Shown: positions 1 through 7,113, counted from the first letter of the stretch. The stretch is 22,318 bases of DNA from JBHJOF01 sp050330055 (GCA_050330055.1 JBHJOF010000069.1:1-22318), one strand, 5' to 3'. Translations and numbers: made by a program. Notes: generated from the letters alone by a model not told the origin.

Positions 1-997
1 TCCAGCGCCCGGCAAGTTGCGCCGGCAGGTCCTGCGGCGAGTAGCTGTCGATGATGTAGGCGCGCATGGCCGGGTCACGCAGTACGCCGGTGGCCTCGCC
101 CTTCAGCCAGAAGTCCCACCAGCGCAACGCTTCCTGCAGGAAGCCGATGCGGGGACCGGGCACGGCGAAATGCGGGTACTTGTGCACCCAGGGGCCGACC
201 AGGGCCTTGACCGGAGACTTGAGACCGGCGAGCAGGCGCGGCACGGCGTTGGAGTAGGCATCGCCCCAGCCGCCGACGGCGAAGACGGCGGCCTTTATCG
301 CGCCGAAGTCCTCGCAGACCGAGCCGTGCTTCCAGAAGGCGTCGCGACGCTGGTGGCGCAGCCAGTTCTCGACCAAGAGCGGCTGATTCTCCAGGCGCTC
401 CAGCCAAGTCTCGCGCCAGCGCTCGCCGACCAGCGCGGGGTCCGGCGGGCGCGAGGAATAGGCCAGCATGGTCGAGGCCCATCCCAGGTTCTCGTTCAGG
501 AGGCACCCGCCCTTGTAGTGAATGTCGTCGGCGTAGCGGTCGTCGGTCGAGCAGAGCGTGACGATGGCCTTGAGCGCCTCGGGCGCGCGCGCCGCTACCT
601 GCAGGCCGTTGAAGCCGCCCCAGGAGATGCCGATCATGCCGACCTTGCCGCTGCACCAGGGCTGGGCGACGAGCCAGTCGATAACCTCGAGCGCGTCGTC
701 CTGCTCCTGCTTCAGGTACTCGTCCCACATCAGGCCGTCGGACTCGCCGTTGCCGCGCATGTCGACGCGTACCGCGGCGTAGCCGTGGCCGGCGACGTAG
801 GGATGGGTGAGCGCGTCGCGCGCCGCGGTGCCGTCGCGCTTGCGGTAGGGGAGATACTCCAGGATGGCCGGGACCGGATCCCGCTCGGCGTCTTCCGGCA
901 GCCAGATGCGGGTGGCCAGGCGGCAGCCGTCGGAAAGGGTGATCCAGCAGTTCTCGATCTCCCGCACCGGGCGGGGAAATTGCTCGACGACGCGCAT
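1..997 (-). CDS. CocE/NonD family serine hydrolase (N-terminal part, runs off the window)
   Basis: This is the first 332 residues of an alpha/beta hydrolase of the CocE/NonD (X-Pro dipeptidyl-peptidase S15-like) family, which cleaves acyl or peptidyl substrates. The reading frame opens at the ATG whose complement is 995-997 and stays open to the window edge, so the C-terminal half, including the expected jelly-roll domain, is missing. The protein starts MRVVEQFPRPVREIENCWIT and continues with the family's typical opening (DGCRLATRIWLPEDA, then ILEYLPYRKRDG). The nucleophile elbow GISWGGFNG puts the catalytic serine at residue 125. The downstream segment LKALVGPWVHKYPH matches the region preceding the family's catalytic His loop. 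A longer Arg-rich minus-strand frame over the same DNA is not the gene. The substrate cannot be predicted. The family assignment is confident from motifs. Confidence 0.88.
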   Translation of the reverse strand, partial: MRVVEQFPRPVREIENCWITLSDGCRLATRIWLPEDAERDPVPAILEYLPYRKRDGTAARDALTHPYVAGHGYAAVRVDMRGNGESDGLMWDEYLKQEQDDALEVIDWLVAQPWCSGKVGMIGISWGGFNGLQVAARAPEALKAIVTLCSTDDRYADDIHYKGGCLLNENLGWASTMLAYSSRPPDPALVGERWRETWLERLENQPLLVENWLRHQRRDAFWKHGSVCEDFGAIKAAVFAVGGWGDAYSNAVPRLLAGLKSPVKALVGPWVHKYPHFAVPGPRIGFLQEALRWWDFWLKGEATGVLRDPAMRAYIIDSYSPQDLPAQLAGRW

Positions 998-1182
998 CTT
1001 CGGGGCTCCGCAAGCCGGGGAACGAGCCGCCCGTCGTGCCGGGCCGAAGCGAGCCGGTCCGGGGGCGCCCGCATGTCGCGGCGACCTTAGGGGCGGTTCC
1101 AGGGAACTGCAAGCCGGCGCAGGACGTTAGGCGGCCACACGCCGTTGTGACCACGGCCCTGGCGGTGCCCGGCGCAGGACTC

Positions 1183-1210
1183 TTGCTTCCGGCGGGGCCT
1201 GGACTAGACT
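1183..1210 (+). promoter_or_regulatory. Possible sigma70-type promoter upstream of the 154-aa membrane protein
   Basis: TTGCTT at 1183-1188 and TAGACT at 1205-1210 are separated by 16 bases. They lie just upstream of the gene that starts at 1232, which would leave a very short leader. The match to consensus is only partial (three of six and four of six), so this is a weak candidate. Confidence 0.28.
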
Positions 1211-1231
1211 TCCGGAAGAGGTCCAGGAGAG

Positions 1232-1696
1232 ATGCAAGGTTTCTTTCAAACCCTGCTACGGCCCGATCAGGAGGAAGATCCGGAGCGGACGCTGGTTGCC
1301 CGTGCCGCCAACATCCTCCAGGTGGGCGAGTTCCAGCTGCTCCAGCTCGCCTACGAGGACTGGTTCGGCAAGGTCATGCCGAGCAAGCTGAGTGACGAGA
1401 TGTTTCGCGCGTACATGATGCGCTGCGAGATTCCAGCCTGGGCCCAGTCCTTCGCCCGCTGGGTGATCCGCCAGGACGAGATCGGCCTGCTCGACGGCGA
1501 CGACCCGCAGTTCCACCGCTTCGACCACGACTACGTCACCGTCGTGCCGCAGGGCTGGCGCAAGTTCGTGATCGCCAGCCTGCTGCTGGTCTTCCTCTTC
1601 GCGGCCGCGCTTTTGGCTGGCGAGCTGGCCACGATCCAGGTCACCTCCGTCCTGCCTCCCTACTTCGAAACGAAAGAGCTGGCCCGCGAGCGATAG
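1232..1696 (+). CDS. Conserved-looking single-pass membrane protein, function unknown
   Basis: A 154-aa protein that I do not recognise. Residues 1-105 are soluble and rich in aromatic and acidic residues (for example FQLLQLAYEDWFGKVMPSKL and EIPAWAQSFARWVIRQDEIG). One strong hydrophobic segment follows (about residues 110-132, FVIASLLLVFLFAAALLAGE), then a short tail ending KELARER. An N-terminal cytoplasmic domain anchored by a C-terminal helix is the simplest topology. The start is preceded by purine-rich DNA (GGAAGAGG at 1214-1221, then AGGAG very close to the ATG), which supports this ATG. It is followed 99 bases later by another small membrane protein on the same strand, so the two may be co-transcribed. 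Codon use resembles the neighbours, and I consider it a real gene of unknown role. Confidence 0.75.
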   Translation: MQGFFQTLLRPDQEEDPERTLVARAANILQVGEFQLLQLAYEDWFGKVMPSKLSDEMFRAYMMRCEIPAWAQSFARWVIRQDEIGLLDGDDPQFHRFDHDYVTVVPQGWRKFVIASLLLVFLFAAALLAGELATIQVTSVLPPYFETKELARER

Positions 1697-1795
1697 AGCC
1701 TGGGCGCCGGGCCGCGGTCTGGAGTCTTCCTGGACGGCGGGCTGCGGCGCGGCTAAAAGGCGGGCTGACGGATCGATCCGCAGGGGACCTGGCCG

Positions 1796-1999
1796 ATGTT
1801 CGAGTTCGCCGGCGAGTGGGAAAAGCCGATCAATTACCTCTTCCTGATTGCCACCGGCTTCATCGCGGTGCACGGCATCCGCTTCCGCGACAAGGAGGGC
1901 AAGACGGATTTCGTGCGCCTGTTGTTCGGCTGCATTGCGGCGACCTTCTTTTTCCTGGTGTTGTTCCAGGACGTCCTGGGCCTGATACGCTTCGGCTGA
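1796..1999 (+). CDS. Small two-helix membrane protein, function unknown
   Basis: A 67-aa protein beginning MFEFAGEWEKPINYLFLIAT. Two hydrophobic stretches (about residues 13-27 and 42-63) flank a charged loop (RFRDKEGKTD), giving a hairpin topology in the inner membrane. AGGGGACC lies about 8-14 bases upstream of the ATG and can serve as a ribosome-binding site. It follows the 154-aa membrane protein on the same strand and converges on the TPR gene with a 49-base gap. I do not recognise a family. The clean hydrophobicity pattern and GC-rich third positions argue that it is translated. Confidence 0.65.
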   Translation: MFEFAGEWEKPINYLFLIATGFIAVHGIRFRDKEGKTDFVRLLFGCIAATFFFLVLFQDVLGLIRFG

Positions 2000-2023
2000 G
2001 CGGGCGGTGCGGCGCCCAGACTT

Positions 2024-2055
2024 CAGGGCCGGTCCTCAGGGCCGGTCCTCAGGGC
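2024..2055. repeat. 13-bp tandem repeat across the TPR gene stop codon
   Basis: CAGGGCCGGTCCT occurs at 2024-2036 and again at 2037-2049, followed by a partial third copy (CAGGGC, 2050-2055). The unit is close to palindromic. The TPR gene's stop codon lies at the boundary of the second and third copies, so slippage here would change the end of that protein or the convergent intergenic gap. Confidence 0.8.
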
Positions 2056-2660
2056 TTGTGCATGCGCTGCTTCTCGTCCAGCTCGGGAACGCGCAGCAGC
2101 CGCTCCTCCTCGGGCAGCTTGAGCTGCTGATCCAGGTAAACGGCGCGCTCGCGCACCGTCGAGACGTAGTCCCCGCCGTACAGGATCTTGTGCACGACGC
2201 CCGGTCCACTGACCGTATCTTCGTCGGTCTTCAAGGCCGCAACGTAGCTCTCCAGCGCCTTCTCGTACTGACCCAGGCGGTCATACACGATGCCGCGGTT
2301 GGCGTAGGCGGCGGCCAGCACGCCCCACCCGGTCGGGTCGTCGGGCCCGAGGCTCGCTGTCAGGAACTCGATCAGATAGTCGAGTTCGGCGATCGCGTCG
2401 TCGTAGCGCTCGGTCTGGATGAAGACCAACGCGCGGCCCATCAGCGCGCCGCGATGGTCCGGCGCCTCGACCAGCGCCTGGTCGAAGTGCGCCAGCGCCT
2501 CGTCGTAGAGCTTGTCCTCCAGGCGCTGGTCGCCCAGCTTGGTCTCGAAATCTCCGGGCTCCATGCCGAGCTGCTGGCCGAAGATCAGGAACAGCAGCCC
2601 GCCGCCCAGGGTCAGCAGGGCCATAAGGAATATGAAGCGGCGCAGGACCTGCGGGTTCAT
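2049..2660 (-). CDS. Membrane-anchored tetratricopeptide-repeat protein
   Basis: A 203-aa protein starting MNPQVLRRFIFLMALLTLGG. A single N-terminal membrane segment (about residues 9-28) is followed by a region with TPR-like helix pairs. The segments KLYDEALAHFDQALVEAPDH, RYDDAIAELDYLIEF and ANRGIVYDRLGQYEKALESY carry the usual TPR spacing of small and aromatic residues. The open frame extends upstream to 2957, but the ATG at 2660 is preferred. Its ATG overlaps the TGA of the preceding small membrane gene as ATGA, the classic arrangement for translational coupling, and the upstream extension would simply overlap that gene in another frame. TPR domains scaffold protein-protein contacts. The partner is unknown, though the coupled small membrane protein is the obvious candidate. 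Confidence 0.85.
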   Translation of the reverse strand: MNPQVLRRFIFLMALLTLGGGLLFLIFGQQLGMEPGDFETKLGDQRLEDKLYDEALAHFDQALVEAPDHRGALMGRALVFIQTERYDDAIAELDYLIEFLTASLGPDDPTGWGVLAAAYANRGIVYDRLGQYEKALESYVAALKTDEDTVSGPGVVHKILYGGDYVSTVRERAVYLDQQLKLPEEERLLRVPELDEKQRMHKP

Positions 2661-2896
2661 GGCCGGCTCTGGAACAGGTAGTTGGTGTAGAGATAGGCAA
2701 AGACGAAGCAGAGCAGGCCCGCGGTGAAGCTGGCCCGCCGCTTCAGGCGCTGCTTTGCCGTCTCGATGTCTTCGCCCGTTTTCTGGGCGCGGCGCACATA
2801 GAGCACCCAGAGGAGCTGGCGCACCGGCAGGAACAGCGCCAACGCCAGCAGCACCGCCCAGAGCAGCCCGTAGTCCTTGCTGAAGAGAGCTTCCAT
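2657..2896 (-). CDS. Small two-helix membrane protein coupled to the TPR protein
   Basis: A 79-aa protein beginning MEALFSKDYGLLWAVLLALA. It has two hydrophobic helices (about residues 10-33 and 56-74) joined by a basic loop (VRRAQKTGEDIETAKQRLKR), consistent with a hairpin inner-membrane protein with a cytoplasmic basic loop. It overlaps the TPR gene start by ATGA, so the two form one transcription and translation unit. No named family is recognised. The strict coupling suggests that the two proteins assemble together, perhaps with the small protein as membrane platform, but this is inference. Confidence 0.72.
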   Translation of the reverse strand: MEALFSKDYGLLWAVLLALALFLPVRQLLWVLYVRRAQKTGEDIETAKQRLKRRASFTAGLLCFVFAYLYTNYLFQSRP

Positions 2897-3035
2897 CGGT
2901 CCGTTGCGCCGTTCCGGAATGAACCTGTTCGCGCCCGCCCATCATGGTTTCGACCACCGCGCGGCGGAGTCTAACAATTTGCTGGCCAAGGACAAGCCAT
3001 CGGCTGGCCCGCGCGATCGATCTGCCGAGCGCGGG

Positions 3036-3070
3036 AAAAGAAAGGAGGGGAAGGCGGCTGCCTTCCCCTC
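3036..3070 (-). terminator. Rho-independent-like terminator of the sodium:solute symporter gene
   Basis: A perfect 11-bp inverted repeat (GAGGGGAAGGC at 3045-3055 and its complement at 3060-3070) with a 4-base loop. Read on the minus strand, the stem is followed by a T-rich stretch (complement of AAAAGAAA, 3036-3043). It sits 36 bases beyond the symporter stop codon, exactly where that transcript should end. Confidence 0.82.
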
Positions 3071-3105
3071 TCAGGTTGCAATAGGGGTTCTATGGTCAGA
3101 TTTGC

Positions 3106-5094
3106 TTAGCGTGCGGCGCCGCCAGCCCCCGCCTGCGTGGGCGAGGTTGTGACGTCGCCGATGTCCTCGACGAGCGATTCGATCTCACGCTCAGGCACCG
3201 TGGACATTTCCATCTTGTAGGCCAGGAACCACATCATCCCGGTCCCGAGGATCCAGAACAGGATCTGCCAGGCCCAGATCGACGGCATGCCGAAGGTCCA
3301 GCCCTCGACGCCGGCTGCCGGCGCACCGAAGATCGTGTTGCCGATCACGGCGCCCGGGCCGATGCCGAAGAACAGCCACGCCAGGGTGATGACCCAGGCC
3401 GTCGGAATCAGCTTGCGCTTGTCCGGCGACAGGCTGGCGTGCTCGCGCAGGAAGTTGTGGTACTTCATGCGATGGGCCTGGGACGCCTGGTTCTGGGTCA
3501 TTGCCGAGACGATGACACAGACGGCCAGGTTGAAGATGATGCCCCAACCCGCCGAGTGGATGGTCCAAGGCCAGCGGCCCCATGGCAGGCTGAAGCCGAA
3601 GGCGTTGGCGATGGTCTCACCGAAGGTCTCGGTGAAGATCACGCCAAGCAGTCCGGCCGCCAGACCCCAGGTGGCACCCTGACGGGTGATCCAGGGGAAC
3701 CAGCAGACGGCGGCAAGCGCCGGCCACATCTGGAAACCGAAGGCCACCGCCAAGCCGCCGAGCAGCACCAGGGCATCGCTGGAGTAGGTGGCGACCAAAA
3801 GCGCCGAGATCACGATGAAGGCGACGCCCAGGCGCCCGAACAGCTTCTGCGTCGTGTGCGTCGCCGTCGGATTGAGATAGCGCTTGTAGAGGTCGCGCGT
3901 CAGCATGCCGCCGGCGGTCGACATGTAGGCGGCACCGGTCGACTGCATCGCCGCCAGGGCGCAGACCGCCAGGAGGCCCACCAGCCAGGGCGCCGCATCG
4001 GCCATCTGGTTGATGTAGCGCGGCACCAGACTGTCTGGCTTGGCTGCGAGCTCTTCACCGTTGAGGACATGGTTTATCACCAGCCCCGCCTCGTTGACCG
4101 CGGGATTGCCGCCCAGAATGTGGGCGCCCATCCCCTGGAAGGCGGTGAAGAAGAACAGGATCAGGCCGATGCAGAAGGACGAGGCCCAGACCTGCTGCGG
4201 CGCGAAGGGACGCGGGTCGGTGTTGGAGAAGGCCCACATCGAGAAGGCCGGAGCCGACTGGATGCCCATCAGCGCGAACATGTAGGTCAGGCACATGATG
4301 CCGGTCCAAAGGCCGCCCACCGGCGTCTCTTTGCCGAGGCCGGCGGTGAACTGGATCACGCCCGGGATGGCGAAGTAGGCATTATGGCCATCCGGGGTCG
4401 CGCCCCACCGGCCGAGCTCGGGCTGTGCCGCCAGGTCCGCCAGACCGGCCTGCAGGGAGGACCAGCCGCCGGCCAGGTTGAGTGCGATGATACCGGTAAC
4501 GATGATGCCGAGCGCCAGCAGGATGCACTGCAGCGTATCCACGTAGGCCACGGCCCTGAGGCCGCCCGAGGCCACGTAGATCAGCACCACCAGCGACAGC
4601 ACCCACATGCCGACGTTGGTCGAGATCATGCCGTCGGTCAGCTCGTTGAACAGGAAGCCCGAGGCGCCGAGCTGGACCCCCAGATAGGGGATCGAGAACA
4701 GCAGGGCCACCAGCACCGTCAGGATGCGAATGGCATCGCCCTGGAAATAGTCCGACAGCATCTCGCCCGGCGTCACATAGCCGAAACGCTTGCCCAGCAT
4801 CCACTGGCGCTTCAGGAACAGCACGCCGGTGAAGGGGATGGTGATGGTGTAGAACGACGCGTAGGCGTACTGGAAACCGTCACGATAGACCAGGCCCGGG
4901 TGCCCCATGAAGGTCCAGCCCGAGAACGACGTGGCGGTCGCCGCCAGAACGAAGACCCATAGCGAAAGGCGCCGGCCCGCAATGAAGTAGTCCGACGCCG
5001 TCTTCGCCGTCATCGCTCCCCGGATGCCCCAAAAGATGCAATAGGCCCAGTACAAAGCGACGAAGAGGAACAACCATACGATTTTTGCTTCCAT
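3106..5094 (-). CDS. SSS-family sodium:solute symporter
   Basis: A 662-aa inner-membrane transporter of the sodium:solute symporter (SSS, PutP/ActP-like) superfamily, coupling sodium entry to uptake of a small organic solute. It has a dozen or more hydrophobic segments. Family signatures include DYFIAGRRLSLWVFVLAATA, TSFSGWTFMGHPGLVYRDGF, RFGYVTPGEMLSDYFQG and YVASGGLRAVAYVDTLQCIL, plus the late AAMQSTGAAYMSTAGGMLTR segment. The open frame reaches 5211, but the ATG at 5094 is chosen because GGGAGG lies about 8 bases upstream and the extension is not membrane-like. At 662 residues it is longer than PutP (about 500) and has a charged C-terminal tail. It is divergent from an ScfR-type regulator, with a promoter and operator-like sites between them, and it ends at a strong hairpin terminator, so it is probably monocistronic. 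Given the neighbouring acyl-CoA-type regulator and SSS kinase, a short-chain carboxylate is the likely substrate, by inference only. Confidence 0.92.
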   Translation of the reverse strand: MEAKIVWLFLFVALYWAYCIFWGIRGAMTAKTASDYFIAGRRLSLWVFVLAATATSFSGWTFMGHPGLVYRDGFQYAYASFYTITIPFTGVLFLKRQWMLGKRFGYVTPGEMLSDYFQGDAIRILTVLVALLFSIPYLGVQLGASGFLFNELTDGMISTNVGMWVLSLVVLIYVASGGLRAVAYVDTLQCILLALGIIVTGIIALNLAGGWSSLQAGLADLAAQPELGRWGATPDGHNAYFAIPGVIQFTAGLGKETPVGGLWTGIMCLTYMFALMGIQSAPAFSMWAFSNTDPRPFAPQQVWASSFCIGLILFFFTAFQGMGAHILGGNPAVNEAGLVINHVLNGEELAAKPDSLVPRYINQMADAAPWLVGLLAVCALAAMQSTGAAYMSTAGGMLTRDLYKRYLNPTATHTTQKLFGRLGVAFIVISALLVATYSSDALVLLGGLAVAFGFQMWPALAAVCWFPWITRQGATWGLAAGLLGVIFTETFGETIANAFGFSLPWGRWPWTIHSAGWGIIFNLAVCVIVSAMTQNQASQAHRMKYHNFLREHASLSPDKRKLIPTAWVITLAWLFFGIGPGAVIGNTIFGAPAAGVEGWTFGMPSIWAWQILFWILGTGMMWFLAYKMEMSTVPEREIESLVEDIGDVTTSPTQAGAGGAAR

Positions 5095-5187
5095 GAACCC
5101 TGCCTCCCACTGTGAGGGCCGCGCCCGGCGATGCCGGACCCCGATCTGCGGCTGCATGGGCAGACCTAATCGTGCCGCGCACGACTC

Positions 5188-5204
5188 TTGTAAATTATCT
5201 ACAA
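5188..5204. promoter_or_regulatory. Inverted-repeat operator candidate over the symporter -10
   Basis: TTGTA (5188-5192) and TACAA (5200-5204) form an inverted repeat separated by 7 bases, and the symporter's -10 hexamer lies exactly in that spacer. Position and dyad symmetry suit a repressor or activator site. The adjacent ScfR-type regulator is the natural candidate, since relatives such as PrpR, RamB and PccR bind AT-rich TTTGCAAA-like dyads. Confidence 0.55.
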
Positions 5205-5221
5205 ACTTCATAATTAGTCAA
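5194..5221 (-). promoter_or_regulatory. Promoter of the symporter gene
   Basis: On the minus strand, TTGACT (complement of 5216-5221) and GATAAT (complement of 5194-5199) are separated by 16 bases. Each hexamer matches the sigma70 consensus at five of six positions. Transcription would start roughly 90-100 bases ahead of the symporter ATG. The surrounding DNA is strikingly AT-rich against the GC-rich background, as expected of a promoter region. Confidence 0.65.
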
Positions 5222-5228
5222 TAATTGG

Positions 5229-5291
5229 TTGTTCTACAAAGAAAAGCTCTGTAAACTCTTCGCTAACAATCACGGGTTTTTTGTAAATTAT
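5229..5291. promoter_or_regulatory. Further TTGTAA/TTACA-type half-sites in front of the regulator gene
   Basis: The 11-mer TTGTAAATTAT at 5281-5291 is an exact copy of 5188-5198 on the same strand. Between the copies are TTCTACAAAG (5232-5241) and CTGTAAA (5249-5255). The 5281 copy lies 20 bases before the regulator's ATG, a good position for autoregulation. A weak promoter for the regulator (TTGTTC at 5229-5234, 17-base spacer, TAAACT at 5252-5257) overlaps these sites. Confidence 0.45.
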
Positions 5292-5311
5292 GTAACAGGA
5301 ACGCGATTGCC

Positions 5312-6886
5312 ATGGCGCGTAGACCGCTGATGGGCAGCAAGATTCGCCGGCTGCGGCGCGAGCGGGCGATCTCGCAGGTTGAAATGGCGCGCCAGCTGGG
5401 CATCTCGGCCAGCTACCTCAATCTGATAGAGCACAACCAGCGCCCCCTGACGCTGCCGCTGCTGCTCAAGCTGGCGGATCGCTTCCAGGTCGATCTGCAG
5501 AACTTCTCCCAGGACAGTGACGCGCGCTTGCTGGCCGAGCTTTCCGAGATGTCCGGCGACTCGCTGTTCCGCGATATCGATATCGCCTCGGATGAGCTGC
5601 GCGAAATCGTGGACACGGCGCCTGCCGTCTGCCGGGCCGTCCTGGCGGTCTATCGCGCCCACCGCCGGGCGCAGGAGGACCTGCAGGCGCTTGCTGCGCG
5701 GCTCTCCGACGGTGCCTTCCTCTCGACCTCGGCGCACGAGCTGCGCACGCTTCTCACCAACATCCGCTCCTTCTCGGAAATCCTGCGCGACCACGAGGAG
5801 CTGGACTTCGATCAGCGGCGCCGCTTCACCGGCATACTCGCCACCGAGAGCCGGCGCCTCGGAGACGTCGTCACCCAGATGCTGGCCTACGCCCAGGAGG
5901 AGGGAGCGGAGCGGCGTCCGCCCGCCGTCCCCGCAGCGGAGATCGTTGCCGACTACCTGCAGCGCCACGACAACCATTTCCCGGAACTGGAAGTGGCTGC
6001 CGAGACGCTGCGGCGCGAGACGGGCCTGGCCGAGGCCTGCGATGCCGAGGCGCTGGCCCGGCTGCTCGGCGAACGCTACGGCCAGGCGATCAAGCGCTGC
6101 GCCGGGCTGCCGCCCCTGGCGCTGACGGCCGCTAGGGAGCAGGCCGCCCCTCTATTGATCGGCGAACTGGAGCCGGCCACGCGGCGGCGTTTCCGTCTGG
6201 CCCGCCGGCTCGCTGAAGTGACCTGCGCGGCCGCGTTCGACCGTCTACTCGAGGACGACACCCTGGTCGGCGAGTCGGCCACTAGCTTGTGCCGCCGGGC
6301 CCTCGCCAACTACGTGGCCGGCGCCCTGCTGATGCCGTACGACGCGTTTCTCGCGGCCGCGCGGGACGCGCGGCACGACATCGCCGTGCTGCAGGGGCGA
6401 TTCGGCGCCAGCTTCGAGCAGGTCTGCCATCGCCTGTCGACGCTGCAGCGGGTTGGGGCGCGCGGTCTGCCCATTCACTTCCTGCGCGTCGATATCGCGG
6501 GCAACCTGTCAAAGCGATTCTCGGCCTCGGGTCTATCGATCCCGCGCTTCGGCGGCCTGTGCCCACGCTGGAACGTGCACGCCGCATTCCTTGCTCCCGG
6601 ACGCTTCCGCACGCAGGTATCGCAGCTGCCCGATGGCAGCCGCTTTTTCGACTTGGCCTGTACCGTGGAAAAGCCGCACGGCGGTCACGGCACACCGCCG
6701 GTCCTGCTTGCCGTGAACATCGGCTGCGACATCGCCTATGCAGATCAGCTCGTTTACAGCGACGGGATCGATCTGACCAACGAAGCGGCGACCATGCCGA
6801 TCGGCGCCACCTGCCGCCTCTGCGAGCGACTCGATTGTCGCCAGCGGGCGCAGGAGCCGATCCTGCCCAGTCTGCACGCCGGCTGA
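5312..6886 (+). CDS. ScfR/PrpR-type XRE transcriptional regulator with embedded HisKA (DHp) domain
   Basis: A 524-aa DNA-binding protein. Residues 8-62 form an XRE helix-turn-helix (IRRLRRERAISQVEMARQLG, then ISASYLNLIEHNQRPLTLPL) typical of short-chain fatty acyl regulators. Residues 133-195 are a histidine-kinase phosphoacceptor (DHp) segment with an H-box SAHELRTLL and its histidine at residue 142. No ATP-binding domain follows. The middle resembles an IrrE-like fold whose metal motif is lost (RRRFRLARRLAE where HExxH would be). The C-terminal ScfR domain shows GLCPRWNVHAAF and a cysteine cluster CRLCERLDC (Cys501, 504, 509). Related PrpR proteins bind acyl-CoA and a 4Fe-4S cluster through similar cysteines. 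AGGA lies 11 bases before the ATG. It is divergent from the symporter and precedes the sensor operon, so it likely controls both. Plain ScfR proteins are nearer 470 residues; the DHp insertion explains the extra length. Confidence 0.88.
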   Translation: MARRPLMGSKIRRLRRERAISQVEMARQLGISASYLNLIEHNQRPLTLPLLLKLADRFQVDLQNFSQDSDARLLAELSEMSGDSLFRDIDIASDELREIVDTAPAVCRAVLAVYRAHRRAQEDLQALAARLSDGAFLSTSAHELRTLLTNIRSFSEILRDHEELDFDQRRRFTGILATESRRLGDVVTQMLAYAQEEGAERRPPAVPAAEIVADYLQRHDNHFPELEVAAETLRRETGLAEACDAEALARLLGERYGQAIKRCAGLPPLALTAAREQAAPLLIGELEPATRRRFRLARRLAEVTCAAAFDRLLEDDTLVGESATSLCRRALANYVAGALLMPYDAFLAAARDARHDIAVLQGRFGASFEQVCHRLSTLQRVGARGLPIHFLRVDIAGNLSKRFSASGLSIPRFGGLCPRWNVHAAFLAPGRFRTQVSQLPDGSRFFDLACTVEKPHGGHGTPPVLLAVNIGCDIAYADQLVYSDGIDLTNEAATMPIGATCRLCERLDCRQRAQEPILPSLHAG

Positions 6887-6934
6887 TCCCGGCCGCCCGC
6901 ATAGCGCTTTGACGGGCCTCTGATATTCACAAAA

Positions 6935-7029
6935 TTTACAGACTTACAGAGCTCACCGGTCAATGTTCCACAGAAAAAATCGTTGTTATAGAGATAGTTA
7001 TTGACTAGCCGGCCGATCTGTAAAATAGT
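6935..7029 (+). promoter_or_regulatory. Promoter region of the small peptide / receiver / SSS-kinase operon
   Basis: TTGACT at 7001-7006 with AATAGT at 7024-7029 (17-base spacer) is a fair sigma70-type promoter. It lies within TTATTGACTA (6998-7007), a 10-mer also found around the symporter's -35 on the minus strand (5215-5224). TTTACAG (6935-6941), CTTACAG (6943-6949) and CTGTAAA (7018-7024) resemble the half-sites in front of the symporter and regulator. In both promoters the spacer ends in TGTA at the same distance from the -35. The likely start of transcription is near 7035. Confidence 0.45.
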
Positions 7030-7113
7030 AAAGATAATCGAAGGTCGTATCGGCTCGGCTGGCAGCGGCAGAGGCGACGGCGCGACAAGCCAAGGTCACG
7101 GAGGATTGGATCG

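Noticed and set aside
75..1154. A 359-codon minus-strand frame at the window start.
   Set aside because: Its Arg/Ala/Gly-rich translation has no family signature. The neighbouring frame on the same strand encodes the CocE/NonD hydrolase with GISWGG, and it simply lacks a stop inside the window.
3439..4962. A 507-codon plus-strand frame opposite the symporter.
   Set aside because: It is the antisense shadow of a conserved SSS transporter, with Arg/Gly/Gln/His-rich low-complexity translation and no motif.
5095..5211. A 39-residue N-terminal extension of the symporter.
   Set aside because: It would overlap the promoter and operator, is not hydrophobic, and the internal ATG at 5094 has a good ribosome-binding site.
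5711..5900. The possibility that the ScfR-type regulator is itself a complete histidine kinase.
   Set aside because: There is no N-box, DxGxG or GxGxG motif after the DHp segment. The following sequence belongs to the IrrE-like/ScfR region.
6905..6918. CGCTTTGACGGGCC occurring here and again at 15478-15491.
   Set aside because: A single 14-base match between two gene-end regions in GC-rich DNA, with no symmetry or flanking similarity, is probably chance.
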